Assembly (NCBI RefSeq): GCF_900626075.1 | Contig: NZ_UYZY01000007.1 | Span: 1 to 64,000, forward strand | DNA from: Clostridium transplantifaecale | Lineage (GTDB): Bacteria > Bacillota > Clostridia > Lachnospirales > Lachnospiraceae | Direction: 5' to 3' | Length of the DNA stretch: 64,000 bases | In this document: positions 44,478 through 53,602 of the stretch, in pieces | Layout: the number at the start of each line of letters is the position of its first letter | How positions within the stretch are numbered: the stretch's first letter is position 1 | Program-made: the position numbers and the translations under genes | Notes under the pieces: model-generated | Told to the model about the DNA's origin: nothing | Database searches by the model: none | Seen by the model: the letters and a program-made list of their open reading frames with translations, nothing else

Positions 44478-45389
44478 TTATTCTCCATCTTCCGCGGGCA
44501 CACGTACATAGTCCAGAGTAGCTACATAGCGCTTGGTTTCCTCAATGAACATGCGGATTGCATTCACTCCGGACGGATTGACGTCTCGCTGGGTGACCAC
44601 ATAGATGGTGCGTCGGGGAAGTTCAGGGATGGGGGTGGAGAGCGTGATGTTCCCATCCCGATTGAGCATTTTAGCCACGCACAGCGGTACTACGGCCCAG
44701 GCGCGCTCTGCCTGAAGAAAAAATTCGATCAGAGTAGGTGTATCCACATTGACTTTTGATTTTTCTACGGGACTCCAGTTCTGGCTGTGCCAGATTTCAT
44801 ATTCTACGCCCAAGTCCAGATAAGCCTCATCCTCCACGGACAACTCTGAGGCATCCAGTACATCTGGATAGGAAGAATAACGGCGGTCGCTGATGAGAAC
44901 CAGGGGCTCATAGAAAATCGGAGTCGTGTTCAGATTTTTTGAGGGAAATGGCCGTGACACAAATCCAATATCCAAAAGATAATTGTCCAGGAGATTGTAA
45001 ATTGTGTTATTCCAGTGTGTACTGATAGTGAGCCTGAGATGGCTATTGCTCGAAAAACGACGATAAAGTCCGGTGAACAGGTAGGAATTGATACTGTGGG
45101 GAGCCGATACCTTTAAATCGTATTTGGAGACATTGTCCTTCCAGGTTTTAATATCCTTTTCCACAGCCAGATATCTGCTGGCCAGAGTGATAAATTCTGT
45201 TCCTTTGGGGGTGAGGGTTACGCCCTTAATGCCCGGTCTGCGCAGGATCAGCTGTCCTCCGACTTCCGCCTCCAGACTGTTCAGACGGCTGCTGACAGTA
45301 GACTGGGATACAAAGAGCTTGTCCGCCGCTTTGGACAAATTCCGTGTTTCCGTGATTGCCATAAATGCCTCTATCTCCAGTAAATTCAA
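44478..45389 (-). CDS. LysR-family regulator of the adjacent hydantoin/allantoin cluster
   Basis: A 303-residue regulator with the N-terminal winged helix (LEIEAFMAITETRNLSKAADKLFVSQSTVSSRLNSLEAEVG) and a two-lobed effector domain. Start placed at TTG 45389 because AAAGGAGA lies at ideal spacing and LysR proteins begin this way; longer starts up to 45461 are open but unsupported. It is divergent from the catabolic operon. An inverted repeat TTACAAT-N17-ATTGTAA lies between them at 45540-45570 and may be its site. The likely inducer is a substrate or intermediate of the pathway (inference). Confidence 0.9.
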   Translation of the reverse strand: MNLLEIEAFMAITETRNLSKAADKLFVSQSTVSSRLNSLEAEVGGQLILRRPGIKGVTLTPKGTEFITLASRYLAVEKDIKTWKDNVSKYDLKVSAPHSINSYLFTGLYRRFSSNSHLRLTISTHWNNTIYNLLDNYLLDIGFVSRPFPSKNLNTTPIFYEPLVLISDRRYSSYPDVLDASELSVEDEAYLDLGVEYEIWHSQNWSPVEKSKVNVDTPTLIEFFLQAERAWAVVPLCVAKMLNRDGNITLSTPIPELPRRTIYVVTQRDVNPSGVNAIRMFIEETKRYVATLDYVRVPAEDGE

Positions 45390-45539
45390 CGAAGTTCTCC
45401 TTTCCATTCCAGTAAATACAATCCAGATCAGTTTATTAACAATAGAAGGTTTGCACAGCATGTTTTCTTCTGTTTCAAATATCGGAAAAGCCGATAATTC
45501 CTAACCAACATTGCTATTTTACACGGTCTGATCCCCATG

Positions 45540-45570
45540 TTACAATTGCTTCATAAATAACTGATTGTAA
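45540..45570. promoter_or_regulatory. Inverted repeat in the LysR/amidohydrolase divergent region
   Basis: TTACAAT at 45540-45546 and ATTGTAA at 45564-45570, arms exact, spacer 17 bp. It lies 150 bp from the LysR start and 196 bp from the operon start. The rest of 45390-45765 has no gene. Confidence 0.5.
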
Positions 45571-45765
45571 TCATGTTATCAGAAACTATTCCTCCTTGCA
45601 AGGATGAAAAAAGATTTTCGCCCGGCCATGGCGCAGATCAAAGTCAGGTAAATAAAGAATTCATAATAACAGAAACAGGGTGACAGACAGCCGAAGTGGA
45701 GATTGAATTATGGGAGAAGAGATGAGACAGTCGGAAAATTCGGTAAAATAAATAGGAGGAATCGT

Positions 45766-47157
45766 ATGAACCAGGCAGACTTAGTAATTAGAAATGCAAA
45801 AATCTATACAAATGGAACTTTTTTTGAGGGAGCAGTCGCAGTGAAGGATGGAACCATCACTAATGTTTGTTTAAACGGGGATGCGCCAGAGGCAGTCAAG
45901 ACCATTGACGCAAAGGGACGTTTCCTGCTTCCGGGGATGATTGAATCCCATATGCATATCAGAGAACCGGGAAGGCCAGACAGAGGAACTTTCTTTACGG
46001 AGACGAAAGCCGCGGCCGCCGGAGGCGTGACGACCATACTGGAACATCCAATTGCAAAACCACCGCAGTATTCTAAAGAAATCTTACAGAACCGAATCAA
46101 TGATGCGCAGGATAAATGCGTGGTGGATTTTGCTTTTTTCGCGGCTGCGGGCTCTAAGCATCCGGACAAGATTAGGGAGATGGGCGAGACCGGCATCGTG
46201 GCGTTTAAAACCTTTCTTCACGAAGCGCCGGAGGGACGCGACGAGGAGTTCGAGGGACTTACCATGGCGAATGACGGCGAGATGTATTTTGGTTTCCGTG
46301 AGGTGGCGAAGACGGGAAAACTCTGTGCAGTCCATGCTGAGAACAACGATGTTATTTCTAAGCTAATCAAGGAATTCCGGAAAGAGGGGAAAGTTTCTCC
46401 CATCTATCATTGCCTGTCACGCCCGAAGTTCGCGGAGTACGAGACAGTGAGCAAGCTGCTTATGATTGCAAAAGACTGTAAAGTGAAATTGATTTTCTGT
46501 CATATGTCCACCCCGGAATCGATGGAACTGATTAAGAAGGCGAAGCAGGAGGGACTGGAAGTCTATATGGAAACCTGCCCCCAGTATTTGTTCCTGACAG
46601 AAGACGATGTGGTAAATCACGGAGCTTATGCGAAATGTAATCCGCCGCTGAGAAAGAGAGAGGATGTGGAAGCACTCTGGAATTATGTCAATGACGGTTC
46701 GGTAGATTTCATCGGAAGTGATCATGCAACCTATACAGTAGCAGAAAAGGAAAGCGGAAAGGATGACATTTTCAAAGCACCGTCCGGATTCCTGGGAGTG
46801 GATCTGAGGCTGCCCCTGATGCTGAACGCGGTCAATCAGAATCGCTTATCTTTTGAGCGTGCGATAGATCTTTTAAGCACCAATGTGGCAAAATCCTTTG
46901 GCCTTTATCCGAGAAAAGGTGTGATTAACGCGGGCGCGGATGCAGATTTTGTGCTGGTGGATATGGACGGAACCTTTGTTGTGGATAAGGAGAAGAATTA
47001 TTCCCAGTCGAAGAATATTGCAAGGGTTTACGATGGATGGGAGCTTAAAGGAAAGCCGGTGATGACTGTTGTCAGAGGCCGCATCGTGATGGAAGACGGG
47101 ATTGTAGATGAGGAGAGCATGGGCTGGGGCCGCCTGATTGAGACGTATCATAAATGA
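45766..47157 (+). CDS. Cyclic amidohydrolase: allantoinase / hydantoinase (dihydropyrimidinase) type
   Basis: A 463-residue metal-dependent hydrolase. The His-x-His metal site is in MIESHMHIREPG. The carbamylated Lys is probably in VAFKTFLHEA. Further ligands are in VHAENND, FCHMSTPE and the Asp of IGSDHATY. This family opens cyclic ureides or amides such as allantoin, hydantoins or dihydropyrimidines. AGGAGG precedes ATG 45766; an upstream start at 45703 lacks support. Neighbouring N-carbamoyl amidohydrolase and racemase genes point to hydantoin or allantoin as substrate. Sequence alone does not separate the two. Confidence 0.85.
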   Translation: MNQADLVIRNAKIYTNGTFFEGAVAVKDGTITNVCLNGDAPEAVKTIDAKGRFLLPGMIESHMHIREPGRPDRGTFFTETKAAAAGGVTTILEHPIAKPPQYSKEILQNRINDAQDKCVVDFAFFAAAGSKHPDKIREMGETGIVAFKTFLHEAPEGRDEEFEGLTMANDGEMYFGFREVAKTGKLCAVHAENNDVISKLIKEFRKEGKVSPIYHCLSRPKFAEYETVSKLLMIAKDCKVKLIFCHMSTPESMELIKKAKQEGLEVYMETCPQYLFLTEDDVVNHGAYAKCNPPLRKREDVEALWNYVNDGSVDFIGSDHATYTVAEKESGKDDIFKAPSGFLGVDLRLPLMLNAVNQNRLSFERAIDLLSTNVAKSFGLYPRKGVINAGADADFVLVDMDGTFVVDKEKNYSQSKNIARVYDGWELKGKPVMTVVRGRIVMEDGIVDEESMGWGRLIETYHK

Positions 47158-47220
47158 TTCTTTGATTAAAGCTGCAAATGCAGAATTACTTATTTAAAAT
47201 ACAAATGGGGAGGAAAATAA

Positions 47221-47370
47221 ATGATTCCTGATTTTATACCGACAGAGTTACAAGTGTTTTGGCTGTTTTTTGCATTTTTGAGCCTGCTGCCCATGATACT
47301 GGCGGTTTGGACCCAGAAAACGGATGAGAAGAACGGTGTAGGGAAGGTTAAAAAAGAGGAGAAAAGATAA
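47221..47370 (+). CDS. 49-residue single-pass membrane protein
   Basis: MIPDFIPTELQVFWLFFAFL starts a peptide with one hydrophobic segment (about residues 13-32) and a highly charged tail (TDEKNGVGKVKKEEKR). GGGGAGGAAAATAA is directly before its ATG, so it is very likely translated. It lies between the amidohydrolase and the sodium symporter, 37 bp before the latter. Small membrane partners preceding SSS transporters are known (for example the YhdT/PanF pairing), so it may be an accessory subunit of the symporter. Confidence 0.75.
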   Translation: MIPDFIPTELQVFWLFFAFLSLLPMILAVWTQKTDEKNGVGKVKKEEKR

Positions 47371-47407
47371 CATAAATACTTTGCAGGAAGGCGGGAGGAA
47401 GGTAGTT

Positions 47408-48883
47408 ATGATCTATATTATTGTATTGCTGCTGTATCTTTTAGCATTGATCGTTGTGGGGAAAATTGCATCGCGGGGCGTGAAAAACAGTGATGATTGG
47501 GCAGTGGCGGGCAGGAGCCTTGGCATTTGTTCCAGTGCGGCGTCCTATTTTACTACGGTGCTGAGCGCGGTCTCATTTATAGGATATATGGGATATTATT
47601 ATCAATTTGGATGGGGCGGCTGGTGGAACTGGGCCGGAACTCTGATCTGCACAATTTTATTTGCGGGCTTTTTTGCTGCCCGGTTAAGACGTTTTGGAGG
47701 CGTGACAATCTCAGATTTCCTGGATAGGAGGTTTGGCCGTATCCATGGCGCTCTGGCGGCTGTGCTGATTTTGTTTTCAACCATCCTGTTTACGATGGCG
47801 CAGCTGGTGGCGTCGGCTTCCATTATTAAAATTATCACAGGGATCCCTGAATATATGTCGGTCATCATCGTGGGAGTCGTATTTCTGGCATTTACCGTGA
47901 CCGGCGGTATGAAATCGGTGGCATGGACCAGCGTTCTCACCTCGGTGCTGATTCTTTTCGGCGCGTATGCGCTGATGTTCGCCATCCTGGGAAAAACTGG
48001 GGGATTCTGGGCTCTTCATGAGCAGGTATACGCTGTGGATCCGTCTTTACTGGACCCGTTTGCCGGAGGCAGCATCGGAGTGGGGCTGGCGCTCTCCTGG
48101 TGCGTTACCTGGGGAATCGGAAATTTTGGATTGCCGCAGCTGATTACAAAGTTTAACTCCTGTAAGGATGAAAAGACAGCGCGTTACAGCCAGGGCGTTT
48201 CAGGCATCCTCTTTGTGCTCTTTTATCTGCCTCTGATGATTATTGGTCTGGGTATGCGCATTTTGCAGCCGGGAATTGTGAAGACGGACACGGTGGCTTC
48301 CATCGCCATGGTAGAGATGGTAAGTCCGGTGATAGGAGGAATTGTTCTGGCCGCTATCTTGGGGGCCGCTATCTCGACGGCGGCTTCAGTGCTTCTTCAG
48401 TCAGGAACCACGGCCACCCGGGATTTGTATCAGAAGTTTATTAATCCGGAGGCGGACAGCAAAAAAGTGCTCATGATTTCAAAGACCACGACACTGACAG
48501 TGGGAATTATCTCCATTGTATTGTCCCTGTTTAACTCTTCGACCGTTCTGATGATTCAGTCTAACATGGTAGGGGTTCTTGGCTCTATGCTGGCCATGAC
48601 GATCATACTTGGCTTTACCTGGAAACGTTCCAATTCCCAGGGGGGACTGGTTGGAATGATAGTGGGGATCGTAACCGCGATTCTATGGTACCTTCTGGGA
48701 CAACCCTTCGGCTGGATGCCGATTCTGCCCGCAATTTTTACTTCCACTGCTGCCAATGTGGTGGTGAGTCTCCTTACGCCTGCGCCACCGGCTGATGTAG
48801 TGGAAGAGTTTTTTGGAAAACAGAAAGTGAAAGATACAGCAGGCGCAGAAGTAAGGGCAGAAAAGGTGAGAATGGAAGGTTAG
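47408..48883 (+). CDS. Sodium:solute symporter (SSS family)
   Basis: A 491-residue transporter with about 13 membrane segments. The N-terminus (IIVLLLYLLALIVVGKIASRGVKNSDDWAVAGRSLG) and the AAAISTAASVLLQSGTTATRDLYQKFINPEA stretch are typical of SSS. Start is ATG 47408 after GGGAGG. Gene order suggests it imports the ureide or hydantoin processed by the neighbouring enzymes. The small membrane peptide before it may be its partner. It is followed 25 bp later by the carbamoyl-hydrolase gene. Confidence 0.93.
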   Translation: MIYIIVLLLYLLALIVVGKIASRGVKNSDDWAVAGRSLGICSSAASYFTTVLSAVSFIGYMGYYYQFGWGGWWNWAGTLICTILFAGFFAARLRRFGGVTISDFLDRRFGRIHGALAAVLILFSTILFTMAQLVASASIIKIITGIPEYMSVIIVGVVFLAFTVTGGMKSVAWTSVLTSVLILFGAYALMFAILGKTGGFWALHEQVYAVDPSLLDPFAGGSIGVGLALSWCVTWGIGNFGLPQLITKFNSCKDEKTARYSQGVSGILFVLFYLPLMIIGLGMRILQPGIVKTDTVASIAMVEMVSPVIGGIVLAAILGAAISTAASVLLQSGTTATRDLYQKFINPEADSKKVLMISKTTTLTVGIISIVLSLFNSSTVLMIQSNMVGVLGSMLAMTIILGFTWKRSNSQGGLVGMIVGIVTAILWYLLGQPFGWMPILPAIFTSTAANVVVSLLTPAPPADVVEEFFGKQKVKDTAGAEVRAEKVRMEG

Positions 48884-48908
48884 AATTGCTATTTAGAAGG
48901 AGAAGTTT

Positions 48909-50129
48909 ATGCAGGTAAATAAAAAACGGCTGGAGGAAAATCTACACCGTACTGGAGACATAGGACGGACGCCAGAGGGAGGATACACGCGCCCCGGCTT
49001 TAGTCCGGAATATAAACAGGCAGTGAGAGCGTTAAAGAGCATGATGGAGGAGGCAGGCCTGACGGTGACGGAAGACCGGATCGGAAATGTGATTGGACGA
49101 CGGGAGGGACGCTATCCGGAAGCGCCGGTGATTATGACCGGCTCCCACCTGGATACGGTGGTAAACGGAGGGCTGTTTGATGGCAATCTGGGAATCATTG
49201 CCGCGTTGGAAACCGTACATATGATGAATGATGGACAGGTGGAGACCGATCATCCGATTGAGGTTGTGGCATTTAATGCGGAGGAGGGCAGTGAGATGGG
49301 CGGTACCTTCGGCAGCCGCGTGATGACCGGACGCCAGGATTTAAATGAGAAGGGACTGGAAGAAAAATTAGCGCATTACCAGTTGAGCGTGGAGGATATT
49401 AAAAGTTCCGTCCGGGATATGAGTCATGTCAAGGCTTTTGTAGAGCTGCATATCGAGCAGGGAGCCTATTTGGCCTCTGAAGGATATGACATCGGAGTTG
49501 TGGACGGCATTGTCGGCATCACCCGCTATCAGGTTCGGGTGTCCGGGGAGTCCAACCATGCGGGAACTACACCTATGAAGCTGAGAAAGGATCCTGTAAC
49601 CGCTGCAGCTGCGATTATCAAGATGATCCATGAGAAGGCTTTGGAATATGGTCATCCATTTGTGGCTACGGTGGGAAATATCGAGGTGCAGCCAGGAATG
49701 TATAATGTCATCCCATCGGAGGTTACTCTCTACCTGGAGATGAGAGATCTGGAACAGGCCCGGGTGGAGCAGTTTGCGAAAGAGCTGGAAATCAGCGCGA
49801 AGAGGGAGCTTTCGGAGGTTCGGGTGATGTTTGAACTTCAGGTGAACAAACCTTCCAAGATGCTGAGCAAATCGGTCATGAAAGCGATAGAAAAGGCCTG
49901 CATCCAAGAGGATGGGATCAGCTCTGTGGTGATGTCCAGCGGGGCAGGACATGATTCCAAGGAACTGATTTACAAGGTTCCGACGGGGATGATTTTTGTC
50001 CCAAGTGTTGGAGGAATCAGCCACTCGCCAAAAGAATATACGACGGCGGAGCAGATTGAGAAGGGGGTCCGGATCCTTTACCGCACGCTGCTCTGCCTGG
50101 ATCGGCAGACGGAGGAAAATGAAGTATGA
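48909..50129 (+). CDS. M20-family N-carbamoyl-L-amino acid hydrolase / allantoate amidohydrolase
   Basis: A 406-residue metallo-amidohydrolase. Metal and catalytic residues are in TGSHLDTVVNGGLFDGNLG (His, Asp), EEGSEMGGTFGSR (Glu pair), ELHIEQG (His) and SGAGHDSKEL (His). The dimerisation lid has GESNHAGTTPMKLRKDP. Members hydrolyse N-carbamoyl amino acids or allantoate, the ring-opened products expected from the upstream amidohydrolase. The next gene overlaps the stop by four bases. AGAAGGAGAAG precedes the ATG. Confidence 0.9.
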   Translation: MQVNKKRLEENLHRTGDIGRTPEGGYTRPGFSPEYKQAVRALKSMMEEAGLTVTEDRIGNVIGRREGRYPEAPVIMTGSHLDTVVNGGLFDGNLGIIAALETVHMMNDGQVETDHPIEVVAFNAEEGSEMGGTFGSRVMTGRQDLNEKGLEEKLAHYQLSVEDIKSSVRDMSHVKAFVELHIEQGAYLASEGYDIGVVDGIVGITRYQVRVSGESNHAGTTPMKLRKDPVTAAAAIIKMIHEKALEYGHPFVATVGNIEVQPGMYNVIPSEVTLYLEMRDLEQARVEQFAKELEISAKRELSEVRVMFELQVNKPSKMLSKSVMKAIEKACIQEDGISSVVMSSGAGHDSKELIYKVPTGMIFVPSVGGISHSPKEYTTAEQIEKGVRILYRTLLCLDRQTEENEV

Positions 50130-50764
50130 AAAAAATATTGGTAATCAATCCAAACAGCAGCCAGGAGATGACGCGGGCTATAGATATGACGGTCCAAAGT
50201 TATTCGGCCGATCGGTTTGACGCGGATACGGTCTGCCTTGAAGGCGCTCCGCCATTTATTGGCTGCTGTGCGGATCAGGTGAAAGCAGGAACTTTTTTGC
50301 TGAAAATGATTCAACAGAAGGAGGCGTCATACGACGGATTTATCGTAGCCTGCCATCTGGACCCCTGCCTGGACGGCGCGAAGGAGACAACCAGGAAACC
50401 AGTCATGGGAATCGGAGAGGTTTCTATGCGTATGGCGCCTCTGCTGGGTCGGACGTTTTCCGTGGTCGGCTCCAGCCCGGCGACGACTTTGCTGAAGAGG
50501 AGGCTGGTGGAAAAATATGGATTAGAACGTTTTATGGCTTCGGTTCGCGCGCCTGGGATAGACTGGGAGGGCAGCCAGGAGGAAAAATTGATCAAGGCTG
50601 CCGCACAGGCCGTGAATGAGGACGGCGCGGAAGTGATAGTGTTGGGCTGCGCCGGTTTTTCCGGCCTTGATCGCAGGATAGAGGCCTCAGTCGGAGTTCC
50701 CGTACTGGATGGTGTGGTCTGCGCGCTGATTGCCATGGAGGGGATTCTTCAATATAAAGGATAA
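50126..50764 (+). CDS. Hydantoin/allantoin racemase (Asp/Glu racemase superfamily)
   Basis: A 212-residue racemase. The start NPNSSQEMT is the family phosphate/backbone loop. Two catalytic Cys are expected, and the candidates are Cys in ACHLDPCLDGA and in LGCAGFSG. It would interconvert the enantiomers of the cyclic substrate so that the stereoselective hydrolases can use all of it. It overlaps the preceding gene by ATGA and ends the operon; a terminator follows. Confidence 0.87.
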   Translation: MKKILVINPNSSQEMTRAIDMTVQSYSADRFDADTVCLEGAPPFIGCCADQVKAGTFLLKMIQQKEASYDGFIVACHLDPCLDGAKETTRKPVMGIGEVSMRMAPLLGRTFSVVGSSPATTLLKRRLVEKYGLERFMASVRAPGIDWEGSQEEKLIKAAAQAVNEDGAEVIVLGCAGFSGLDRRIEASVGVPVLDGVVCALIAMEGILQYKG

Positions 50765-50791
50765 TGCAGAGCGGTTGAAACTGCATAACGG

Positions 50792-50826
50792 TAAAAGGAG
50801 TGGTCAGATCGGCTGCTCCTTTTTAT
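50792..50826 (+). terminator. Intrinsic terminator of the hydantoin/allantoin operon
   Basis: AAAAGGAG and CTCCTTTT form the stem, with further weak pairs inside, followed by T-rich TTTTTATAG. Confidence 0.7.
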
Positions 50827-50991
50827 AGTGGGAAAGGCGACTTCTGTCGAACTCCTGAAATTATTAATGGAAAACCTCTTGACTTTCCGGCAAAAACACG
50901 ATATAAACGAGTGGCGTCCATTGAATTTAGACCACGTATAGCACACTTTACACACTTTTTATTGAGACAATCAGGGAGAATTAAAAGAAGT

Positions 50992-52353
50992 ATGAAGATA
51001 GAAAATGACCTCGGAAAAGACGACATAAAGAAACTTGTAATCAGAATTGCACTCCCGTCCATGCTGGCACAGTTTGTAAATGTGCTTTACAGCGTGGTGG
51101 ACAGAATGTATATAGGAAATATTGCGGGGATTGGAGAAGTTGCGCTCGCCGGAGTGGGAATCTGCGGGCCGATCGTGACGATGATATCAGCGTTTGCCTC
51201 CCTGGTAGGAATCGGCGGTTCGCCGCTAATGAGTATCCGAATGGGCGAGGGCAATGAGAAAGAGGCGAAAAAGATACTGGCTAACAGTTTTCTGATGCTG
51301 GCTGTTATCTCGGTCATCACAACGGTAGTGGCGCTGCTTCTGAAAAACAGGCTGCTCATGTGGTTCGGCGCAAGTGAAACAATTTTCCCCTATGCCAACG
51401 AATACATAACGATTTATCTGATGGGAACCATCTTTGCCCTGATGGCGGTGGGGATGAACCAGTTTATCATCTGCCAGGGATTTGCCAAGGTGGGAATGAA
51501 ATCGGTGACTCTTGGTGCCGTTATCAATATTATCCTGGATCCCATTTTTATTTTTGGCCTCCACATGGGAGTTGCAGGGGCCGCCCTGGCTACGGTACTG
51601 TCGCAGCTTGCCTCCTGTATCTTTGTGCTTTTGTTCCTATTTGGGAAAAAAGTGCCGATCCGGATTGGTTTCGGCGGCTACGAATGGAGAATTATCAGGA
51701 AGATTACGGTGCTGGGAATGACGCCGTTTCTGATAATTGCTTTCGACAATGTGCTGATTATTGCCCTTAATGCGGCCCTGCAGCATTACGGTGGGGCAGA
51801 GGGAGATAAACTCTTAACCTGCGCTACAATTGTCCAGAGTTTTATGCTGATGGTGACGATGCCCCTGGGAGGCATCACGGGCGGCACGGAGCCGATCCTG
51901 GGATATAATTTCGGGGCAAGACGCTCCGACAGGGTGTTAAGCGCACAGAAATATATTGTAAGCCTGGCACTCGTTTTTACAACGGTTATGTTTGTGGTTT
52001 CACAGACTCTGCCCTACTATTTTGCCAGGATTTTTACGCAGAACCAAGAATACATTTCCCTGACCGTGTGGGCCATCCGAATCTATACGCTGGGAATCAT
52101 CCCTCTGGCTCTTCAGTATACGGTGGTTGACGGCTTTACCGGAATGGGAGTTGCCTCCGTGGCTATCTTCCTGTCCATGTTCCGTAAGGTGCTGTATCTG
52201 GGCGGAGTATTCGGACTTCCTATCCTTTTCAGCGTAACCTCTATTTTCTACACGGAGATGATTTCCGATTTTGGAGGGACGGTGATGAGCGTTGCCGTCT
52301 ATCTGCTTGTAATACGGAAGATATTGAAAAGACGTGAGGAAGGCACATTTTAA
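50992..52353 (+). CDS. MATE-family multidrug efflux transporter
   Basis: A 453-residue protein with 12 membrane segments in two halves. The N-terminal signature IALPSMLAQFVNVLYSVVDRMYIGNIAG and the second-half MPLGGITGGTEPILGYNFGARR are typical of MATE proteins of the NorM/DinF type. They export cationic compounds against Na+ or H+ flow. Start is the ATG at 50992 after GGGAGA; the open frame extends 64 codons upstream without support. It stands alone behind the terminator of the hydantoin operon. Substrate unknown. Confidence 0.93.
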   Translation: MKIENDLGKDDIKKLVIRIALPSMLAQFVNVLYSVVDRMYIGNIAGIGEVALAGVGICGPIVTMISAFASLVGIGGSPLMSIRMGEGNEKEAKKILANSFLMLAVISVITTVVALLLKNRLLMWFGASETIFPYANEYITIYLMGTIFALMAVGMNQFIICQGFAKVGMKSVTLGAVINIILDPIFIFGLHMGVAGAALATVLSQLASCIFVLLFLFGKKVPIRIGFGGYEWRIIRKITVLGMTPFLIIAFDNVLIIALNAALQHYGGAEGDKLLTCATIVQSFMLMVTMPLGGITGGTEPILGYNFGARRSDRVLSAQKYIVSLALVFTTVMFVVSQTLPYYFARIFTQNQEYISLTVWAIRIYTLGIIPLALQYTVVDGFTGMGVASVAIFLSMFRKVLYLGGVFGLPILFSVTSIFYTEMISDFGGTVMSVAVYLLVIRKILKRREEGTF

Positions 52354-52389
52354 AAATAAGATAAATGAGACAGATGCATTACCGGTGAC

Positions 52390-52430
52390 AGTCTGCGGCG
52401 GCTCCCTGAGGGGCCCCGCAGACTATATTT
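52390..52430. terminator. Bidirectional terminator between convergent genes
   Basis: AGTCTGCGG pairs with CCGCAGACT around a loop that itself folds (CTCC/GGGG), followed on the plus strand by ATATTTAATT. Confidence 0.75.
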
Positions 52431-52475
52431 AATTACTTCTGTTTCGTTTTAAAGGAATGATACACTTTTCTGTTT

Positions 52476-53354
52476 TCAGCGCATATCTTCCACAAGGAGG
52501 ATTTGGATTGTGTCCGGAGAGGGGTTCCAGTTCAGGACATATAAGGTGTATACCCTGTTTGGATTGAGGTTGATGAAGGTAGAGAGCAGGTTTACTGCCG
52601 GCCGTGCAGATCTTGCTACAGAGACAGGATAGCTTCCCGGACGGAGCTTGCTGAAGCTTCCGGCTGTGCCTGGGCGGGTGTTGGTAAAGCTCATTAATCC
52701 ATTTGACAGAATTACGTTGACGGCGCCGCTTGCATAAGCCAGGTTGCACACACGGAAGCAGGAGTTGCTGAAGTTGGCGCTGCATCCGCCGTCCGTGATG
52801 GTGGTCAGGTTCATTCTGTTATTGGAGCTGACAATTGCGATGGTTGAATTATTGCCGATGAAAACATTCTGCTGCAGGAAAACAAAGCCATTGGCCGCCA
52901 TAACCGTTACCCTGTGGAATCCTCTTGAGTACCTTCTGTAGCGGCTGACTTCTGCAAAGTCCATGCCGGTCAGGATAACCCGGTTGTCAACTTCCACCGT
53001 AAGGCCGGAAAATTCAGGGGAGGCATTTATAAATCTGGCGTTGACGTTCTGCGTTGGGAGTGGGAAACAGTTCGGGCAGGGGATGACGGGACCGGGGCCG
53101 ATTGGAAACCAGTTTGGATTAACGGAGAAATCGGGATCGATCACATCATAATCAGGCATAACGGAGAAATCGGGATCGATTACGTCATCCTCCGGCATAA
53201 CAGAAAAGTCCGGATCAATCATGCGGTTATCCTGCATAGCGGAAACTCCGGAGTCAAAATTTCCGTTATCAGCCGGATTGGCAATACCGGAAACATCAGA
53301 GTCGTTCATTTCAAAGATATCTGAGTCCGGCGATAAATTCATTTCATGTAACAT
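52476..53354 (-). CDS. DUF4397 protein with acidic IDPDFSV repeats
   Basis: A 292-residue protein with no evident signal peptide. The N-terminal 100 residues are acidic and hold three repeats of about 13 residues built on IDPDFSVMP. A Pro/Cys linker (PIGPGPVIPCPNCFPLP) follows. Residues about 105-290 contain two beta-rich DUF4397 units (ARFINASPEFSGLTVEVDN..., CNLAYASGAVNVILSNG...), a domain common in surface and spore-coat-like proteins of Clostridia. GAGGTATGGT precedes the ATG. Function is unknown; a structural surface role is plausible. Confidence 0.82.
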   Translation of the reverse strand: MLHEMNLSPDSDIFEMNDSDVSGIANPADNGNFDSGVSAMQDNRMIDPDFSVMPEDDVIDPDFSVMPDYDVIDPDFSVNPNWFPIGPGPVIPCPNCFPLPTQNVNARFINASPEFSGLTVEVDNRVILTGMDFAEVSRYRRYSRGFHRVTVMAANGFVFLQQNVFIGNNSTIAIVSSNNRMNLTTITDGGCSANFSNSCFRVCNLAYASGAVNVILSNGLMSFTNTRPGTAGSFSKLRPGSYPVSVARSARPAVNLLSTFINLNPNRVYTLYVLNWNPSPDTIQILLVEDMR

Positions 53355-53507
53355 ACCATACCTCGTTTTAAGTGTTTATATTAAAAGTGTATTCATAGAA
53401 CCGCAAAATGAGCATGGACGGCTGAAAAACGAAAAGTGACAAAATGCAATAAAAATCTCCCTGTTTTACCTGTAAATTACATAAATTTTACATATTTTAC
53501 AAAAAGC

Positions 53508-53537
53508 TTGAAATAGCTATTTTCCCTGTGATATGAT
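53508..53537 (+). promoter_or_regulatory. Probable sigma-A promoter of the Na/Pi cotransporter gene
   Basis: TTGAAA (53508-53513), 18 bp, TATGAT (53532-53537), 66 bp before the gene. Confidence 0.6.
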
Positions 53538-53602
53538 AGAAAAGATCGGCTTTTACCCGGCAGTGCATCTGCCAAAAAAGCGGACACAGGAGGAGAATTT
53601 TT

